From Hyunsoonleella flava (GTDB taxonomy: Bacteria; Bacteroidota; Bacteroidia; Flavobacteriales; Flavobacteriaceae): a DNA stretch of 64,000 nucleotides. The notes under the pieces were generated by a model. The model made no database searches. It saw nothing but the letters and a program-made list of their open reading frames with translations, and was not told the origin of the DNA. Made by a program: the position numbers and the translations under genes. Position 1 is the first letter of the stretch. Each line of letters begins with the position of its first letter. The DNA is taken from positions 124,001 through 188,000 of the forward strand of contig NZ_SIRT01000007.1 in assembly GCF_004310325.1 (NCBI RefSeq), written 5' to 3'. This document shows, in pieces, positions 1 through 10,192 of this stretch.

Positions 1-62
1 TTTATTTTATAAAAATTGCTTCTGATGAAGCTTCAGTAACTAAGAAATTAGTGATTGATTAA
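1..62 (+). CDS. 3' end of a secreted protein gene, T9SS type A-like tail
   Basis: Only the last 19 codons lie in the window, with the stop at 60-62. The visible end reads YFIKIASDEASVTKKLVID. This resembles the end of the type IX secretion C-terminal sorting domain of Bacteroidota, a hydrophobic strand, a turn, then T-K-K-hydrophobic residues. The rest of the protein is outside the window, so its function cannot be given. The frame is open from base 3 and a good terminator follows, which supports a real gene end. The sorting-domain call rests on pattern resemblance only. Confidence 0.55.
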   Translation, partial: YFIKIASDEASVTKKLVID

Positions 63-84
63 GAAAATAAAGATTACCATCTCA

Positions 85-120
85 AAAAGGCATCCTAAAA
101 CTAGGGTGCCTTTTGTTTTT
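85..120 (+). terminator. intrinsic terminator
   Basis: AAAAGGCATCCT pairs with AGGGTGCCTTTT across a short A-rich loop and is followed by a T run. It closes the gene that ends at 62 and separates it from the sdh operon. Confidence 0.8.
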
Positions 121-193
121 AACCTTGTATTTATGAGTATTGGCAATATTCTAATTAAAATCATTCTAAATAATAAAAACATGACATTTGTTA

Positions 194-225
194 TTTGTCT
201 AAGAAAGCTTCCATGGCTACCTTTG
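194..225 (+). promoter_or_regulatory. sdhCAB promoter (Bacteroidota type)
   Basis: TTTG at 194-197, a 20-base spacer, then TACCTTTG at 218-225 matches the Bacteroidota -33/-7 consensus TTTG and TAnnTTTG. Transcription would start near 232, about 18 bases before the sdhC ATG. Confidence 0.7.
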
Positions 226-249
226 TGTATCTTATAAATAAACACAACA

Positions 250-927
250 ATGGCCGGATTTTTTAAATCTTCAGTTGGAAGGAAAGTAGCCATGGCGCTA
301 TCTGCATTCTTTCTTATGTTTTTCTTAATAATTCATTTAGCGGTTAATATTACATCACTTTTTAGTGCTGATTTATTTAATGAGCTATCGCACTTTATGG
401 GAACCAATCCATTAGTACAATTTGCTTTGCAGCCCGTTTTAATTTTTGGGGTAGTATTCCATTTTGTTATGGGCTTTATCTTAGAATTGCAAAACAAAAA
501 GGCAAATGGTGTAAGCTATGCTAGAAATAATGGTAGTGCTAACTCTTCTTGGATGAGTAGAAACATGATTTATAGCGGACTAGTAATTTTGGCTTTTATC
601 GTATTGCACTTTATTGATTTCTGGTTTCCAGAATTAAATGTAAAATATATTCAAGGCGACATGTCTGGAATGCATAATGGCGAGTATCGTTATTTTCATG
701 AATTAGTTGAAAAGTTTCATAATCCACTTCGGGTGGGTGCATACGTTATTTCCTTTGTGCTTTTAGGTTTACATTTAGCACATGGTTTTACATCGGCATT
801 TCAATCCATGGGGTCAACAGCAGGACGTCAAAAAACAATGCAGCAAATTGGTAAGGCATATTCAATTTTGATCCCTTTAGGGTTTATTATTATTGCTGTC
901 TATCATCACTTAAATCCACACCATTAA
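250..927 (+). CDS. sdhC: succinate dehydrogenase cytochrome b subunit
   Basis: This is the membrane anchor of succinate:menaquinone oxidoreductase (complex II), linking the TCA cycle to the quinone pool. The 225-residue protein has about five hydrophobic helices with histidines inside or beside them, for example in FLIIHLAVN, VVFHFVMG and GLHLAHG, suited to ligate two b hemes. The single fused anchor is the type B architecture usual in Bacteroidota. It is the first gene of the sdhC-sdhA-sdhB operon, with 12 bases to sdhA. The ATG at 250 lies just downstream of a good promoter. Confidence 0.93.
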   Translation: MAGFFKSSVGRKVAMALSAFFLMFFLIIHLAVNITSLFSADLFNELSHFMGTNPLVQFALQPVLIFGVVFHFVMGFILELQNKKANGVSYARNNGSANSSWMSRNMIYSGLVILAFIVLHFIDFWFPELNVKYIQGDMSGMHNGEYRYFHELVEKFHNPLRVGAYVISFVLLGLHLAHGFTSAFQSMGSTAGRQKTMQQIGKAYSILIPLGFIIIAVYHHLNPHH

Positions 928-939
928 TCTTAAATAATT

Positions 940-2937
940 ATGGCTTTAGATTCAAAAGTACCAGAAGGTCCAATTCAAGATAAGTGGACAGATTATAAAA
1001 ATAAAATCAACCTCGTTAATCCAGCGAATAAACGCCATATTGACGTAATTGTAGTCGGTACTGGTTTAGCAGGAGGTTCTGCAGCGGCAACGTTAGCGGA
1101 ATTAGGTTATAACGTAAAAGCTTTTGCATATCAAGATTCTCCACGTCGTGCACACTCCATTGCAGCACAAGGTGGAATTAATGCAGCAAAGAATTACCAA
1201 GGCGATGGGGATTCTACATATAGATTGTTTTATGATACTGTAAAAGGAGGTGATTATCGTTCTAGAGAAGCCAATGTGTATCGTTTAGCTGAGGTGTCTG
1301 CGAATATTATAGATCAATGTGTTGCGCAAGGTGTACCTTTTGCACGTGATTATGGTGGATTACTTGATAACCGTTCCTTTGGTGGTGTACTTGTTTCAAG
1401 AACGTTCTATGCTAAAGGACAAACAGGTCAGCAATTATTGTTAGGAGCTTATTCTGCAATGAACCGTCAGATTGCTCGTGGCAAGATTGAGATGTTCAAC
1501 CGTCACGAAATGTTAGATGTTGTTATTATTGATGGAAAAGCTAGAGGTATTATAGCAAGAAACTTAATAACTGGAGAAATTGAGCGTCATTCAGCCCATG
1601 CCGTGGTTGTTGGTACTGGGGGCTATGGTAATGTGTATTTCTTATCAACCAATGCTATGGGAAGTAATGTTACTGCAGCATGGAAAATTCATAAAAAAGG
1701 CGCGTATTTCGCTAACCCTTGTTACACACAAATACACCCAACATGCATTCCACGTTCAGGCGATTATCAATCGAAATTAACTTTGATGTCCGAATCGTTG
1801 CGTAATGACGGGCGTATCTGGGTACCGGCTAAATTAGAAGATGCTCAAGCGATTAGAGAAGGAAAGAAGAAACCAACGGATTTATCTGAAGAAGAAAGAG
1901 ATTACTACTTAGAACGTCGTTATCCAGCATTTGGAAACCTAGTACCTCGTGATGTAGCTTCTAGAGCAGCTAAAGAACGTTGCGATGCTGGTTTTGGAGT
2001 AAATGCCACTGGTGAAGCAGTATATTTAGATTTTGCGGATGCCATCAATCGTTATGGAACAGAACAAGCTAAAATCCATAATATCTCAAATCCTTCAAAA
2101 GAAAAAATATACGAATTAGGTAAAGCCATAGTTGAAGCTAAATATGGAAACCTTTTCCAAATGTATGAGAAAATTGTAGATCAAAACCCTTACGAAACTC
2201 CAATGATGATTTATCCAGCGGTTCATTATACTATGGGCGGTGTTTGGGTAGATTATAACTTGATGACTACAGTTCCTGGATTGTATTGTATCGGTGAAGC
2301 AAATTTCTCAGACCATGGAGCTAATAGACTTGGAGCATCTGCGCTTATGCAAGGTTTAGCCGATGGCTATTTTGTGTTACCATATACCATCGGTGATTAT
2401 TTGGCAGATGATATTAGAACAGGCAAAATCCCAACTGACAACAAAGAATTCGATGAGGCTGAAAAATCAGTACAAGAACGCATAGATTTCTTTGTGAATA
2501 ATAAAGGTTCTAAATCTGTAGATTACTTCCATAAGAAATTAGGTAAGATAATGTGGGATAAGTGTGGAATGTCTAGAAATGAAACTGGATTGAAAGAAGC
2601 TATTAAAGAGATTTCTGAACTTAGGGCAGAGTTCTGGAAAGAGGTTTCAGTTCCAGGCGGCGCTAATGAGTATAATGAAGAGTTAGCCAAAGCAGGACGT
2701 GTTGCAGATTTCTTAGAATTAGGGGAGTTGTTTGCTAAAGATGCCTTAGTTAGAGAGGAATCTGCCGGTGGACACTTTAGAGAGGAATATCAGACACCTG
2801 AAGGTGAAGCAAAACGTCGAAAGGAATTCCAATTTGTTTCTGCATGGGAATATAAAGGTGAACCTAAAGATGCTATTTTGCATAAAGAAGCCTTGGAATA
2901 TGAAAATATTGAAGTAAAAGAAAGAAGTTATAAATAA
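940..2937 (+). CDS. sdhA: succinate dehydrogenase flavoprotein subunit
   Basis: Oxidises succinate to fumarate with covalently bound FAD on the cytoplasmic face of complex II. The Rossmann dinucleotide motif [13 protein letters not shown] is near residues 38-50. The FAD-attachment segment [11 protein letters not shown] contains His72. Substrate-site motifs such as HPTCIP and the late [14 protein letters not shown] segment are present. At 665 residues it has the length of type B (Bacteroidota/Bacillus-like) SdhA/FrdA rather than the shorter mitochondrial form. It sits between sdhC and sdhB with only short gaps, so one transcript is expected. Confidence 0.96.
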   Translation: MALDSKVPEGPIQDKWTDYKNKINLVNPANKRHIDVIVVGTGLAGGSAAATLAELGYNVKAFAYQDSPRRAHSIAAQGGINAAKNYQGDGDSTYRLFYDTVKGGDYRSREANVYRLAEVSANIIDQCVAQGVPFARDYGGLLDNRSFGGVLVSRTFYAKGQTGQQLLLGAYSAMNRQIARGKIEMFNRHEMLDVVIIDGKARGIIARNLITGEIERHSAHAVVVGTGGYGNVYFLSTNAMGSNVTAAWKIHKKGAYFANPCYTQIHPTCIPRSGDYQSKLTLMSESLRNDGRIWVPAKLEDAQAIREGKKKPTDLSEEERDYYLERRYPAFGNLVPRDVASRAAKERCDAGFGVNATGEAVYLDFADAINRYGTEQAKIHNISNPSKEKIYELGKAIVEAKYGNLFQMYEKIVDQNPYETPMMIYPAVHYTMGGVWVDYNLMTTVPGLYCIGEANFSDHGANRLGASALMQGLADGYFVLPYTIGDYLADDIRTGKIPTDNKEFDEAEKSVQERIDFFVNNKGSKSVDYFHKKLGKIMWDKCGMSRNETGLKEAIKEISELRAEFWKEVSVPGGANEYNEELAKAGRVADFLELGELFAKDALVREESAGGHFREEYQTPEGEAKRRKEFQFVSAWEYKGEPKDAILHKEALEYENIEVKERSYK

Positions 2938-2947
2938 AAAAGATGCT

Positions 2948-3688
2948 ATGAATTTAACACTTAAAATTTGGAGACAGAAAGACTCAAGTTCAAAGGGTCA
3001 AATGGTAGATTATAAAGTTACTGAAATTTCGGAGCATATGTCTTTTTTGGAGATGATGGATGTTTTGAATGAACAATTGGTAGTTAAAGGTGAAGAACCA
3101 GTAGCTTTCGATCATGATTGTCGTGAAGGTATCTGTGGGATGTGTTCTATGTATATAAATGGTGAAGCACACGGTCCAGATAGAGGTATCACAACATGCC
3201 AATTGCACATGCGAATGTTCAACGATGGTGATACGATTACAATAGAACCATTTAGAGCAGCTGCATTCCCAGTGATAAAAGATTTAGTAGTAGACAGAAG
3301 TGCTTTTGATAGAATCCAACATGCAGGAGGTTACATTTCTGTGAATACCTCTGGTAATACGCAGGACGCAAATGCAATTCCTATTTCAAAACACGCGGCA
3401 GATGAAGCTATGGATGCTGCAACATGTATTGGTTGTGGTGCTTGTGTAGCTACTTGTAAAAATAGTTCTGCAATGTTATTTGTTGGAGCAAAAGTTTCTC
3501 AGTATGCCTTGTTACCTCAAGGACAAGTTGAGGCAGCAGACCGTGTTAAAAACATGGTAGCTCAAATGGATTTGGAAGGCTTTGGTAATTGCACGAACAC
3601 TGGAGCTTGTGAAGTTGAATGCCCTAAAGGCATTTCTCTTGATAATATTGCAAGAATGAATAGAGAGCTTTTAAAAGCATCTATTTAA
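2948..3688 (+). CDS. sdhB: succinate dehydrogenase iron-sulfur subunit
   Basis: Carries electrons from the SdhA FAD to the SdhC hemes and quinone. Of its 246 residues, the N-terminal half has the plant-ferredoxin [2Fe-2S] motif [13 protein letters not shown]. The C-terminal half has [11 protein letters not shown] and then a [14 protein letters not shown] segment for the [4Fe-4S] and [3Fe-4S] clusters. It ends the operon and is followed by a strong terminator at about 3706. Confidence 0.96.
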   Translation: MNLTLKIWRQKDSSSKGQMVDYKVTEISEHMSFLEMMDVLNEQLVVKGEEPVAFDHDCREGICGMCSMYINGEAHGPDRGITTCQLHMRMFNDGDTITIEPFRAAAFPVIKDLVVDRSAFDRIQHAGGYISVNTSGNTQDANAIPISKHAADEAMDAATCIGCGACVATCKNSSAMLFVGAKVSQYALLPQGQVEAADRVKNMVAQMDLEGFGNCTNTGACEVECPKGISLDNIARMNRELLKASI

Positions 3689-3705
3689 TAATAAATATAT
3701 AAATT

Positions 3706-3741
3706 AAAAAGGGCTCATATTCCACATATGAGCCTTTTTTC
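3706..3741 (+). terminator. intrinsic terminator after sdhB
   Basis: GGCTCATAT and ATATGAGCC form a 9-bp stem flanked by A and T runs, giving a bidirectional terminator. Confidence 0.85.
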
Positions 3742-3770
3742 TTTATCTTCTACATCATTTATGTTTAATT

Positions 3771-4679
3771 ATGTTGAAATTTAAAAGCCTGCTACTGCTT
3801 GTCTTAATAACTTTTGGGCAGTTTAGCTGTAGCCAGAATAAATCGATGTTTAGTAAAGATATGTTACTGGAACATCTTCAAATTTTATCATCTGATACGT
3901 ATGAAGGCCGAAAGACTGGCACTAATGGTTCAAAAAAGGCTAGAACTTATATTATTAAACAATTTCAAAACTTCGATGTTAAGCCACTAGATACTTTATT
4001 TGAGCAAAACTTCAATTTTTCTTATGCCAATAAAGATTATCAAGGTACCAATATTTTAGGAACTGTAAAAGGTACTTCAAATCCAGATAAGTATATTGTT
4101 ATAAGTGCACATTACGACCATTTAGGCATTCAAAATAATATAGTTCACAACGGTGCAGATGATAATGCTTCAGGGGTATCTGCCCTTATCGCTTTCGCGG
4201 AATATTTTAAGAAGTTCCCACCAAGGCATTCCGTCATTTTAGCTGCTTTTGATGCAGAAGAATTAGGGCTGGAGGGATCTAAATATTATGTAAATAATCC
4301 GATAGTTGCAACGGAGAAACTGGTGTTCAACATTAATATGGATATGATAAGCAGAAGCAATAAAAAAGAACTATTTATGGTGAGACCAAAAGACAGTGAA
4401 CTTTTAAATAATGCATTACGAGAAGTGAAGCAATCGTCAAAAGACATATTATTAACGTTTGGTCATGATGGAACGGATGGTTTAGAAGATTGGACTTATG
4501 CCTCAGACCATGCATCATTTTATAGAAAGCAAATCCCCTTTTTGTATTTAGGCGTAGCCGATCATAAGGATTACCATAAGCATACTGATGACTTCGAGAA
4601 TATTCATCCAGATTTTTATAAAGAAGCAGTGCATCAAATCATTTTGATGTTTAATTCAGTAGACCAAATAGCTTTCTAA
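3771..4679 (+). CDS. M28 family zinc aminopeptidase, lipoprotein
   Basis: A predicted exported metallopeptidase that would trim peptides N-terminally. The signal peptide ends in a lipobox with Cys20 (FGQFSC). The M28 metal ligands are all visible: H114 and D116 in SAHYDHLG, D130 in NGADDNASG, E163-E164 in FDAEELG, D191 in MDMISR, and a late histidine in DYHKHTDD. The 302-residue length fits the short M28 group with no extra domains. The gene has its own start after the sdhB terminator and overlaps the next gene tail to tail by about three bases. The substrate is unknown. Confidence 0.88.
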   Translation: MLKFKSLLLLVLITFGQFSCSQNKSMFSKDMLLEHLQILSSDTYEGRKTGTNGSKKARTYIIKQFQNFDVKPLDTLFEQNFNFSYANKDYQGTNILGTVKGTSNPDKYIVISAHYDHLGIQNNIVHNGADDNASGVSALIAFAEYFKKFPPRHSVILAAFDAEELGLEGSKYYVNNPIVATEKLVFNINMDMISRSNKKELFMVRPKDSELLNNALREVKQSSKDILLTFGHDGTDGLEDWTYASDHASFYRKQIPFLYLGVADHKDYHKHTDDFENIHPDFYKEAVHQIILMFNSVDQIAF

Positions 4680-7600
4680 AAATAAGCTTTCAATTGGATA
4701 TTTCCTGTATGAATGGTTCTGCTAGTTTCGGTCTTTCTGCCAAAGTAGCTTAAGTTTAAATCCAGAAACTTAGTAAGCTTTTTTTGCGCTAATAGCGTCC
4801 ACGTAAAGTTATTTCCAGGTTGTAGGCCTTCAAGCATTTGAAACGCTACAGGTGTATTTGGGCTTCCAGTAAAATCATTTGAAAAATAGTTCACTTCACC
4901 GTTAATAGCCCCTTTTTCATTTTTGGAAAAGTTGAAACCCAAACCAAATTTTTGCTGTTGTAAAGATTCTAGGCTACCGATAGTATTATCTTTTACGGTG
5001 TACTGATAAAAAATGTCAAAACGACTATTTTCATTGAATAGGTAAGATAATTTTGGATTAAGCAACGCTTCATCAAACTTAAAATTTTTACTGGTGAAAT
5101 TCTCACTAGAACTTTCATTGGAGCCAATGGCCGTTTGAAAGGTTATGAGCCAACTTTCTTGTATTTTATGGTTGAAGTTTAGCTGATGGCTCCTTAAATT
5201 ATTTTTCAGGAGTCCAACCGATAGTGTGTTACTAGATTTGTTCGAGAGGTAAGTATATGACGTGGTATACTTCTGTTTGCCACGATTAAAGAAAAGTACA
5301 TTTCTAAAGTTGAGTTGTAATCCAAGTTGGTTTTCAGCATCACTTTCAAAAGGGTTTAGGTTGAAATTACTACCATTTCTTTGAATTTTTCTGTCTATTA
5401 GATAACTGGTCTGATTATAAAAGTGCGACCAGAATTTTTGAGACTTTTTTTCTGAAACACGCCATTGTGCAGGATTGATCGTTAGTGTTTGACTGAAACG
5501 ATTTTGATGTGTTTTTATAAAAACTCTATTAGGCAGTAGTACGCGAATATAGGTGCCTTGATCTGTAAATTGCGCAATTTCAAACTCTTCCAATTCTTGA
5601 ATGCCGTTTTCATTATAATCAATCCAAGTATAGGTGCCTTGTCCAGGTTCTACTTCTACATAAGTAAAATCCTGTTGTGGTAGAGTACCCGAATTGGTTT
5701 CAAAAACTGTATTAGATTGCACAATATTTTTGAATAGTTTCTGATTATACTGCAACCTTGAGTTTAATGAATTTTCGTCCTCAATGCTCTCATCTTCTTG
5801 ATTTAAGGTTCTGTAATTAGCATAAAGCGATAAGTTTGTGTTTTTATTTTGAACAAGTCGAGAATCTATATAAAACGTGTTAGATGTATTCACTTTTTTC
5901 AACTGATTGTTTCTAATACTGTCGTTTACGCGATGCTTGTAGCCTAATTGAGCAAAAACCTTTGTGCTATCTCCAATGCCAAAAAAGCCCTCATAGGATG
6001 TGAATTTCTGACTTAAAGGTGTTAAGGTTTCGGTGGCAATTTCAGTTTGTACATTGTCTTCAACGGAGAATTTTGCGCCTACCCAACTTTTTTTCATGTT
6101 ATAAGCAACAACATTATGAGACCGTAAAAACGAAGATCTGTTTATACTAGATTCGGCATCTAAAACACTGGTTCGTGAACTAATTCTTAGATTTTTCAAA
6201 AGTAAATCTGCATTTAAAATATGCCGGTTTCCATTAAACCCTTTGGCAAAATCCAGATATTCAAATTCATAATTAATGCGTCCTTTTTTGTAGTGGAAAA
6301 GATTTATGCCTGTGTTAAGGAATGTTTGACTTCCAAGTTCACCAACACGTTGATTCCCTCTGGGTTGTTCCAAATTCCAATCACGATTAAACTCAGCATT
6401 ATATAAAATTTCAATACTTCTAAAGTTATCCTGAATATAATCTGCATTTACGTAGGCATCCATATTCCAAAGACTATCTTTTTTGATGAGGTGTTGTGCT
6501 ACCTTAATTTTTCCTGCAAAGCCATCGTTGTTATCATCATCTAAATTTGAAAATAAATTCAAATCGTTTTTACTGCCTGCCATTTCAAAAGCAACTGAGG
6601 TTTTCTCAGAAGGCGTATAATTTCCATTTACAACAGTCATTTGTAATTTTACGGGTGCGACCAGCTGGACTATTGGTGCGTAATTACCTTGTAACTCTCC
6701 GGCATACTCATAAATATTGTTAATAGTACTGGTGTTGGATAGTACATAATCACCTTGATTTGGTCCCACAAGTGTAAATGATACCCGAAATAGTTCATCA
6801 TTTGGATCATTAGAGAATACAAAAATTTCATTGCCGCCAATAATATCTTTTCTATATAGAATTCGATTTTCGCTGAAAGATTCCTCAATTTCAGAAGGAG
6901 CAATCATCTGCGTTCTGTCGTCACCAGCATTTGATAAAATCTGCACTTGGCTCTCTGATAAATTTTGCTGCAACGGTTGGTTTTTAGCATCCCTTTCGGA
7001 ATAAACTGAAACCCCTATTTTCAATTTATCACTGCTGTAATTTCCGCCACCATAAGCCACTAAGCGCGAATAGTCTCTGTCGCTAAATTGGTAATCTACG
7101 GTAATTCGCATTTCAGAAGTTATGGGAAATGTGGTGTTGAAAATGATTTCACCGGCGTTATAGTCTATAATATAATCTTTATCCTCCCCACGCTCCAGAG
7201 GAATACCGTTTACATATACTGTTTCACTACCCGATACAATGAGCACAAACAATTCGCCATTTTGTCCCTGCAGTTTATAAGGCCCTTGGTTGCCTTCCTG
7301 AGCAATAAACTGGCTCGTGGTAAATTGCCCACGTACCAAGGCGCCAGCAGCAAATACGTTGGTTTGAGAATCGTTACCGCCTAAGTTAGCATTAATGGAA
7401 AGCCCTTGCACACGTTTGGAAAAAGCACCGAAAAACGAATTATTGTTTTGCAAATCAATATCACCTGCACGAATGTTCCAATTGTCGCTAAAAAGTTCTA
7501 TAAATACTTGGTCAAATTCATCCAAACGCTGGCTGTAACCACTTTCTTGTAAAGGGATATTGGCATCTTGTATGGATGCCCTTAACGATACTCTATCATT

Positions 7601-8098
7601 GAGTTTTCCTGTAATTTGAAGATCTAACTCGCTATTTAAAACTGAATTTTGATTGTTTCCAACAGTCACACCACGCGAAATACTTCCCGAAGTAGTTAAA
7701 CCATCGAATGGTACAAAATTTCTAGAAGTATTGGATTGGGATAGTTGATACAGTTTATCTGCACCATCATTATTTTTCACAATGATACTTTCATCTAATT
7801 GCTTGTACGTTTTAGTGAGAAATTCAGGGAACTTTAAATAGTTGATGATTATAGTGTCGCCCGCAAGAGGCTTTTTAAACACCAATTTGGCTTTAGAAAA
7901 ATCAATATCGTAATATGAAGCATCTAGAATTATATTGTTTTTGGTCTTTACAGAAAACCAACTGGAATTGATACTTACACTATCCACTAAAATAGTATCC
8001 CTAACCGCAACTTTTTTAGTTTTGTATTTGCTGTTTTGGTTTTGCGCAAAACCGCCAAAACTAACTAGAACAAACGTAAATAGCAATACATACTTCAT
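4676..8098 (-). CDS. large predicted outer-membrane/cell-surface protein, unknown function
   Basis: I do not recognise a named family. The 1140-residue protein begins with a clear signal peptide (MKYVLLFTFVLVSFGGFAQ). The rest is rich in alternating polar and hydrophobic strands with many aromatic strand ends, and it finishes in KAYF, which suggests an outer-membrane beta-barrel. Around residue 300 lies GSETVYVNGIPLERGEDKDY followed by an I-D-Y-x-x-G-x-I-x-F pattern, reminiscent of a motif repeated in the T9SS barrel SprA and in bacterial surface proteins. There is no operon partner: the gene is convergent with the M28 peptidase and divergent from the exonuclease III gene. Confidence 0.6.
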   Translation of the reverse strand: MKYVLLFTFVLVSFGGFAQNQNSKYKTKKVAVRDTILVDSVSINSSWFSVKTKNNIILDASYYDIDFSKAKLVFKKPLAGDTIIINYLKFPEFLTKTYKQLDESIIVKNNDGADKLYQLSQSNTSRNFVPFDGLTTSGSISRGVTVGNNQNSVLNSELDLQITGKLNDRVSLRASIQDANIPLQESGYSQRLDEFDQVFIELFSDNWNIRAGDIDLQNNNSFFGAFSKRVQGLSINANLGGNDSQTNVFAAGALVRGQFTTSQFIAQEGNQGPYKLQGQNGELFVLIVSGSETVYVNGIPLERGEDKDYIIDYNAGEIIFNTTFPITSEMRITVDYQFSDRDYSRLVAYGGGNYSSDKLKIGVSVYSERDAKNQPLQQNLSESQVQILSNAGDDRTQMIAPSEIEESFSENRILYRKDIIGGNEIFVFSNDPNDELFRVSFTLVGPNQGDYVLSNTSTINNIYEYAGELQGNYAPIVQLVAPVKLQMTVVNGNYTPSEKTSVAFEMAGSKNDLNLFSNLDDDNNDGFAGKIKVAQHLIKKDSLWNMDAYVNADYIQDNFRSIEILYNAEFNRDWNLEQPRGNQRVGELGSQTFLNTGINLFHYKKGRINYEFEYLDFAKGFNGNRHILNADLLLKNLRISSRTSVLDAESSINRSSFLRSHNVVAYNMKKSWVGAKFSVEDNVQTEIATETLTPLSQKFTSYEGFFGIGDSTKVFAQLGYKHRVNDSIRNNQLKKVNTSNTFYIDSRLVQNKNTNLSLYANYRTLNQEDESIEDENSLNSRLQYNQKLFKNIVQSNTVFETNSGTLPQQDFTYVEVEPGQGTYTWIDYNENGIQELEEFEIAQFTDQGTYIRVLLPNRVFIKTHQNRFSQTLTINPAQWRVSEKKSQKFWSHFYNQTSYLIDRKIQRNGSNFNLNPFESDAENQLGLQLNFRNVLFFNRGKQKYTTSYTYLSNKSSNTLSVGLLKNNLRSHQLNFNHKIQESWLITFQTAIGSNESSSENFTSKNFKFDEALLNPKLSYLFNENSRFDIFYQYTVKDNTIGSLESLQQQKFGLGFNFSKNEKGAINGEVNYFSNDFTGSPNTPVAFQMLEGLQPGNNFTWTLLAQKKLTKFLDLNLSYFGRKTETSRTIHTGNIQLKAYF

Positions 8099-8290
8099 CA
8101 GGTATTTAAACTACGATATGCTTAAAATATTTTTAGTGAAACCCAATTTAAATTTATTGAAATTTGAATTGATGGTTGAACTAATTCCGTAATTAGCGGA
8201 ATGTTAATAGAATTCGTTAAAACTCCTTTGTTTAATTATAGCGTAAAAGTAACGTATTATTTATTTTAGCTGAAATACTAATTGTAACAT

Positions 8291-9052
8291 ATGAAAATTA
8301 TATCGTATAACGTAAATGGTATTAGAGCTGCCATAAACAAAGGTTTTGTTGATTGGTTAAAAAGTGCTGATCCAGATGTGATTTGTTTACAGGAAATAAA
8401 GGCGATGAAAGAGCAGTTAGATTTAAGCCTTTTTGAAGAAGCTGGTTATACCTATCATTATTGGTTTAGTGCACAAAAAAAAGGATATAGTGGTGTAGCG
8501 ATACTTAGCAAGACAGAACCCAATCATGTAGAGTATGGTACAGGTATTGAATCCATGGATTTTGAGGGTCGAAATTTGAGGGTAGATTTTGACGGTGTTT
8601 CGGTGATGAGTTTGTATTTACCATCAGGGACAAACGATGCCCGTTTGCAACATAAGTTGGATTACATGGACATGTTTCAGGGGTATATAAATGGTTTGAA
8701 GAAAGATATTCCGAATTTGGTGATTTGTGGCGATTATAATATTTGTCATGAAGAAATAGATATCCATAATCCAAAAATGAAAGGCGTATCGGGGTTTTTA
8801 CCTGTAGAGCGCGAGTGGATTGGGCAATTTATCGATAGCGGATTTATCGATTCATTTCGACATTTGAACCCTGAAAGACAAGAGTATAGCTGGTGGAGTT
8901 ATCGTGCTAGTGCTAGAGCCAATAACAAGGGTTGGCGATTAGATTATGCTATGGTTTCTGAACCATTACAAGAAAATATAAAAAGAGCCGTTATACTAAC
9001 CGAAGCAGTGCATAGTGATCACTGTCCGATTTTGTTAGAAATAGAGAATTAA
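8291..9052 (+). CDS. xth: exodeoxyribonuclease III / AP endonuclease
   Basis: Class II AP endonuclease and 3'-5' exonuclease acting in base excision repair. The 253 residues span the EEP-fold domain. YNVNGIRAA lies at the N-terminus, LQEIKA carries the metal-binding Glu, GDYNICH the catalytic Asp/Asn, and SDHCPILLEIE the catalytic His near the end. Length is normal. It is followed after 29 bases by an OmpA-like lipoprotein gene, so they may share a transcript although their functions are unrelated. Confidence 0.95.
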   Translation: MKIISYNVNGIRAAINKGFVDWLKSADPDVICLQEIKAMKEQLDLSLFEEAGYTYHYWFSAQKKGYSGVAILSKTEPNHVEYGTGIESMDFEGRNLRVDFDGVSVMSLYLPSGTNDARLQHKLDYMDMFQGYINGLKKDIPNLVICGDYNICHEEIDIHNPKMKGVSGFLPVEREWIGQFIDSGFIDSFRHLNPERQEYSWWSYRASARANNKGWRLDYAMVSEPLQENIKRAVILTEAVHSDHCPILLEIEN

Positions 9053-9081
9053 ACCTATAAATCAGTTAAAAAACAACCCAA

Positions 9082-10044
9082 ATGAAAATCAAACAAATTG
9101 CATTACTTATAGTTGGCTTGGTGCTAGTTACCTCATGTGTATCGCCAAAAGTATACAAAGATTTAGAAAGCAAGTATGCCACCTTAAAGCAAGAGAACAG
9201 AAAACTATCTAAGGATAATGAATCGCTATTAGCTGGAAAAACGGCTGCCGAAAATGAATTGAAGCAGCTGCAAGCAGCTTATGATGAAGCTGTTGCAGAA
9301 CGCGACCAGTTGCGAAGTGATTATGCTGCCACGAAATCAAACTTAGATAATTTAAAAGCCTCCTATGCAGCATTGGAAAAGAATAGTTCTGCTGCGATTG
9401 CTAAAAATTCTCAAAAAAACAGAGAGCTCTTAGCGCAATTAGAAGCCAAAGAGCAAGCCTTAGCGGCCGAAAACGAGCGTTTAGAAAAATTGAAAAAGGC
9501 TTTAGAAGAACGTTCTAATCGTATTGCGGAACTAGAAAATGTAATTGCCACCAAGGATGCGGCGATGACACAATTAAAAAACGCCATTTCGCGCGCCTTA
9601 ACCGACTTTGAAGGCAAAGGATTAACGGTTGAGCAACGAGGAGGGAAGGTATATGTGTCTATGGAAAATAAGCTATTGTTCCAGTCTGGAAGTTGGGCAG
9701 TAAACGCCGATGGAAAAACGGCGGTAAGAAGTCTTGGTAATGTGTTAGCTGAAAACCCAGATATCGCAGTACTAATTGAAGGTCATACCGATAATGTCCC
9801 CTATTCTGGTAATGGTGCTTTGACAAGCAACTGGGATTTATCTACCAAGAGAGCTACCGCAATCGTTAATATTTTAAGAGAGAATACGGCCATAAACCCT
9901 GAAAATTTGACTGCTGCCGGTCGTGGCGAGTATGCCCCAATAGCATCAAATACTACCGAAGAAGGAAAAGCAAAAAACAGGCGAATAGAGGTGATTTTAA
10001 CACCAAAGTTGGATGAGCTTTCTAGGTTGTTGAATGAGCAATAA
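9082..10044 (+). CDS. OmpA family peptidoglycan-binding lipoprotein with coiled coil
   Basis: Likely ties the outer membrane to peptidoglycan. The lipobox is LVTSC near residue 19. Residues about 25-165 form a long alanine/glutamate/lysine-rich coiled coil. The C-terminal OmpA domain contains the peptidoglycan-binding signature with IEGHTDNVPY, the motif LSTKRATAIVNIL and AAGRGEYAPIA, ending KNRRIEVIL. The 320-residue length is typical of Bacteroidota OmpA lipoproteins with a long coil. A terminator follows at about 10085. Confidence 0.9.
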   Translation: MKIKQIALLIVGLVLVTSCVSPKVYKDLESKYATLKQENRKLSKDNESLLAGKTAAENELKQLQAAYDEAVAERDQLRSDYAATKSNLDNLKASYAALEKNSSAAIAKNSQKNRELLAQLEAKEQALAAENERLEKLKKALEERSNRIAELENVIATKDAAMTQLKNAISRALTDFEGKGLTVEQRGGKVYVSMENKLLFQSGSWAVNADGKTAVRSLGNVLAENPDIAVLIEGHTDNVPYSGNGALTSNWDLSTKRATAIVNILRENTAINPENLTAAGRGEYAPIASNTTEEGKAKNRRIEVILTPKLDELSRLLNEQ

Positions 10045-10084
10045 AATTTTCAAGAAATAGAGTTATACAAATAAAGACTTTAAT

Positions 10085-10123
10085 TAAATCCTAAGTTTCG
10101 ATAATATCGAGATTTGGGATTTT
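10085..10123 (+). terminator. terminator after the OmpA lipoprotein gene
   Basis: A long imperfect hairpin: AAATCCTAA at the 5' side pairs with TTGGGATTT at the 3' side, with TTTCGAT/ATCGAGA inside, followed by T-rich sequence. Confidence 0.65.
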
Positions 10124-10192
10124 GTAGTTTAGGAGCTATTCAATCTAGGAACTACGGTATTTTAATTCCTATTTAGTATTTTTAATAGTGCT

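Noticed and set aside
55-237. 60-residue plus-strand frame before sdhC
   Set aside because: Runs through the terminator and the sdh promoter; no family features.
7088-7384. 98-residue plus-strand frame
   Set aside because: Opposite the large surface protein gene; no recognisable features.
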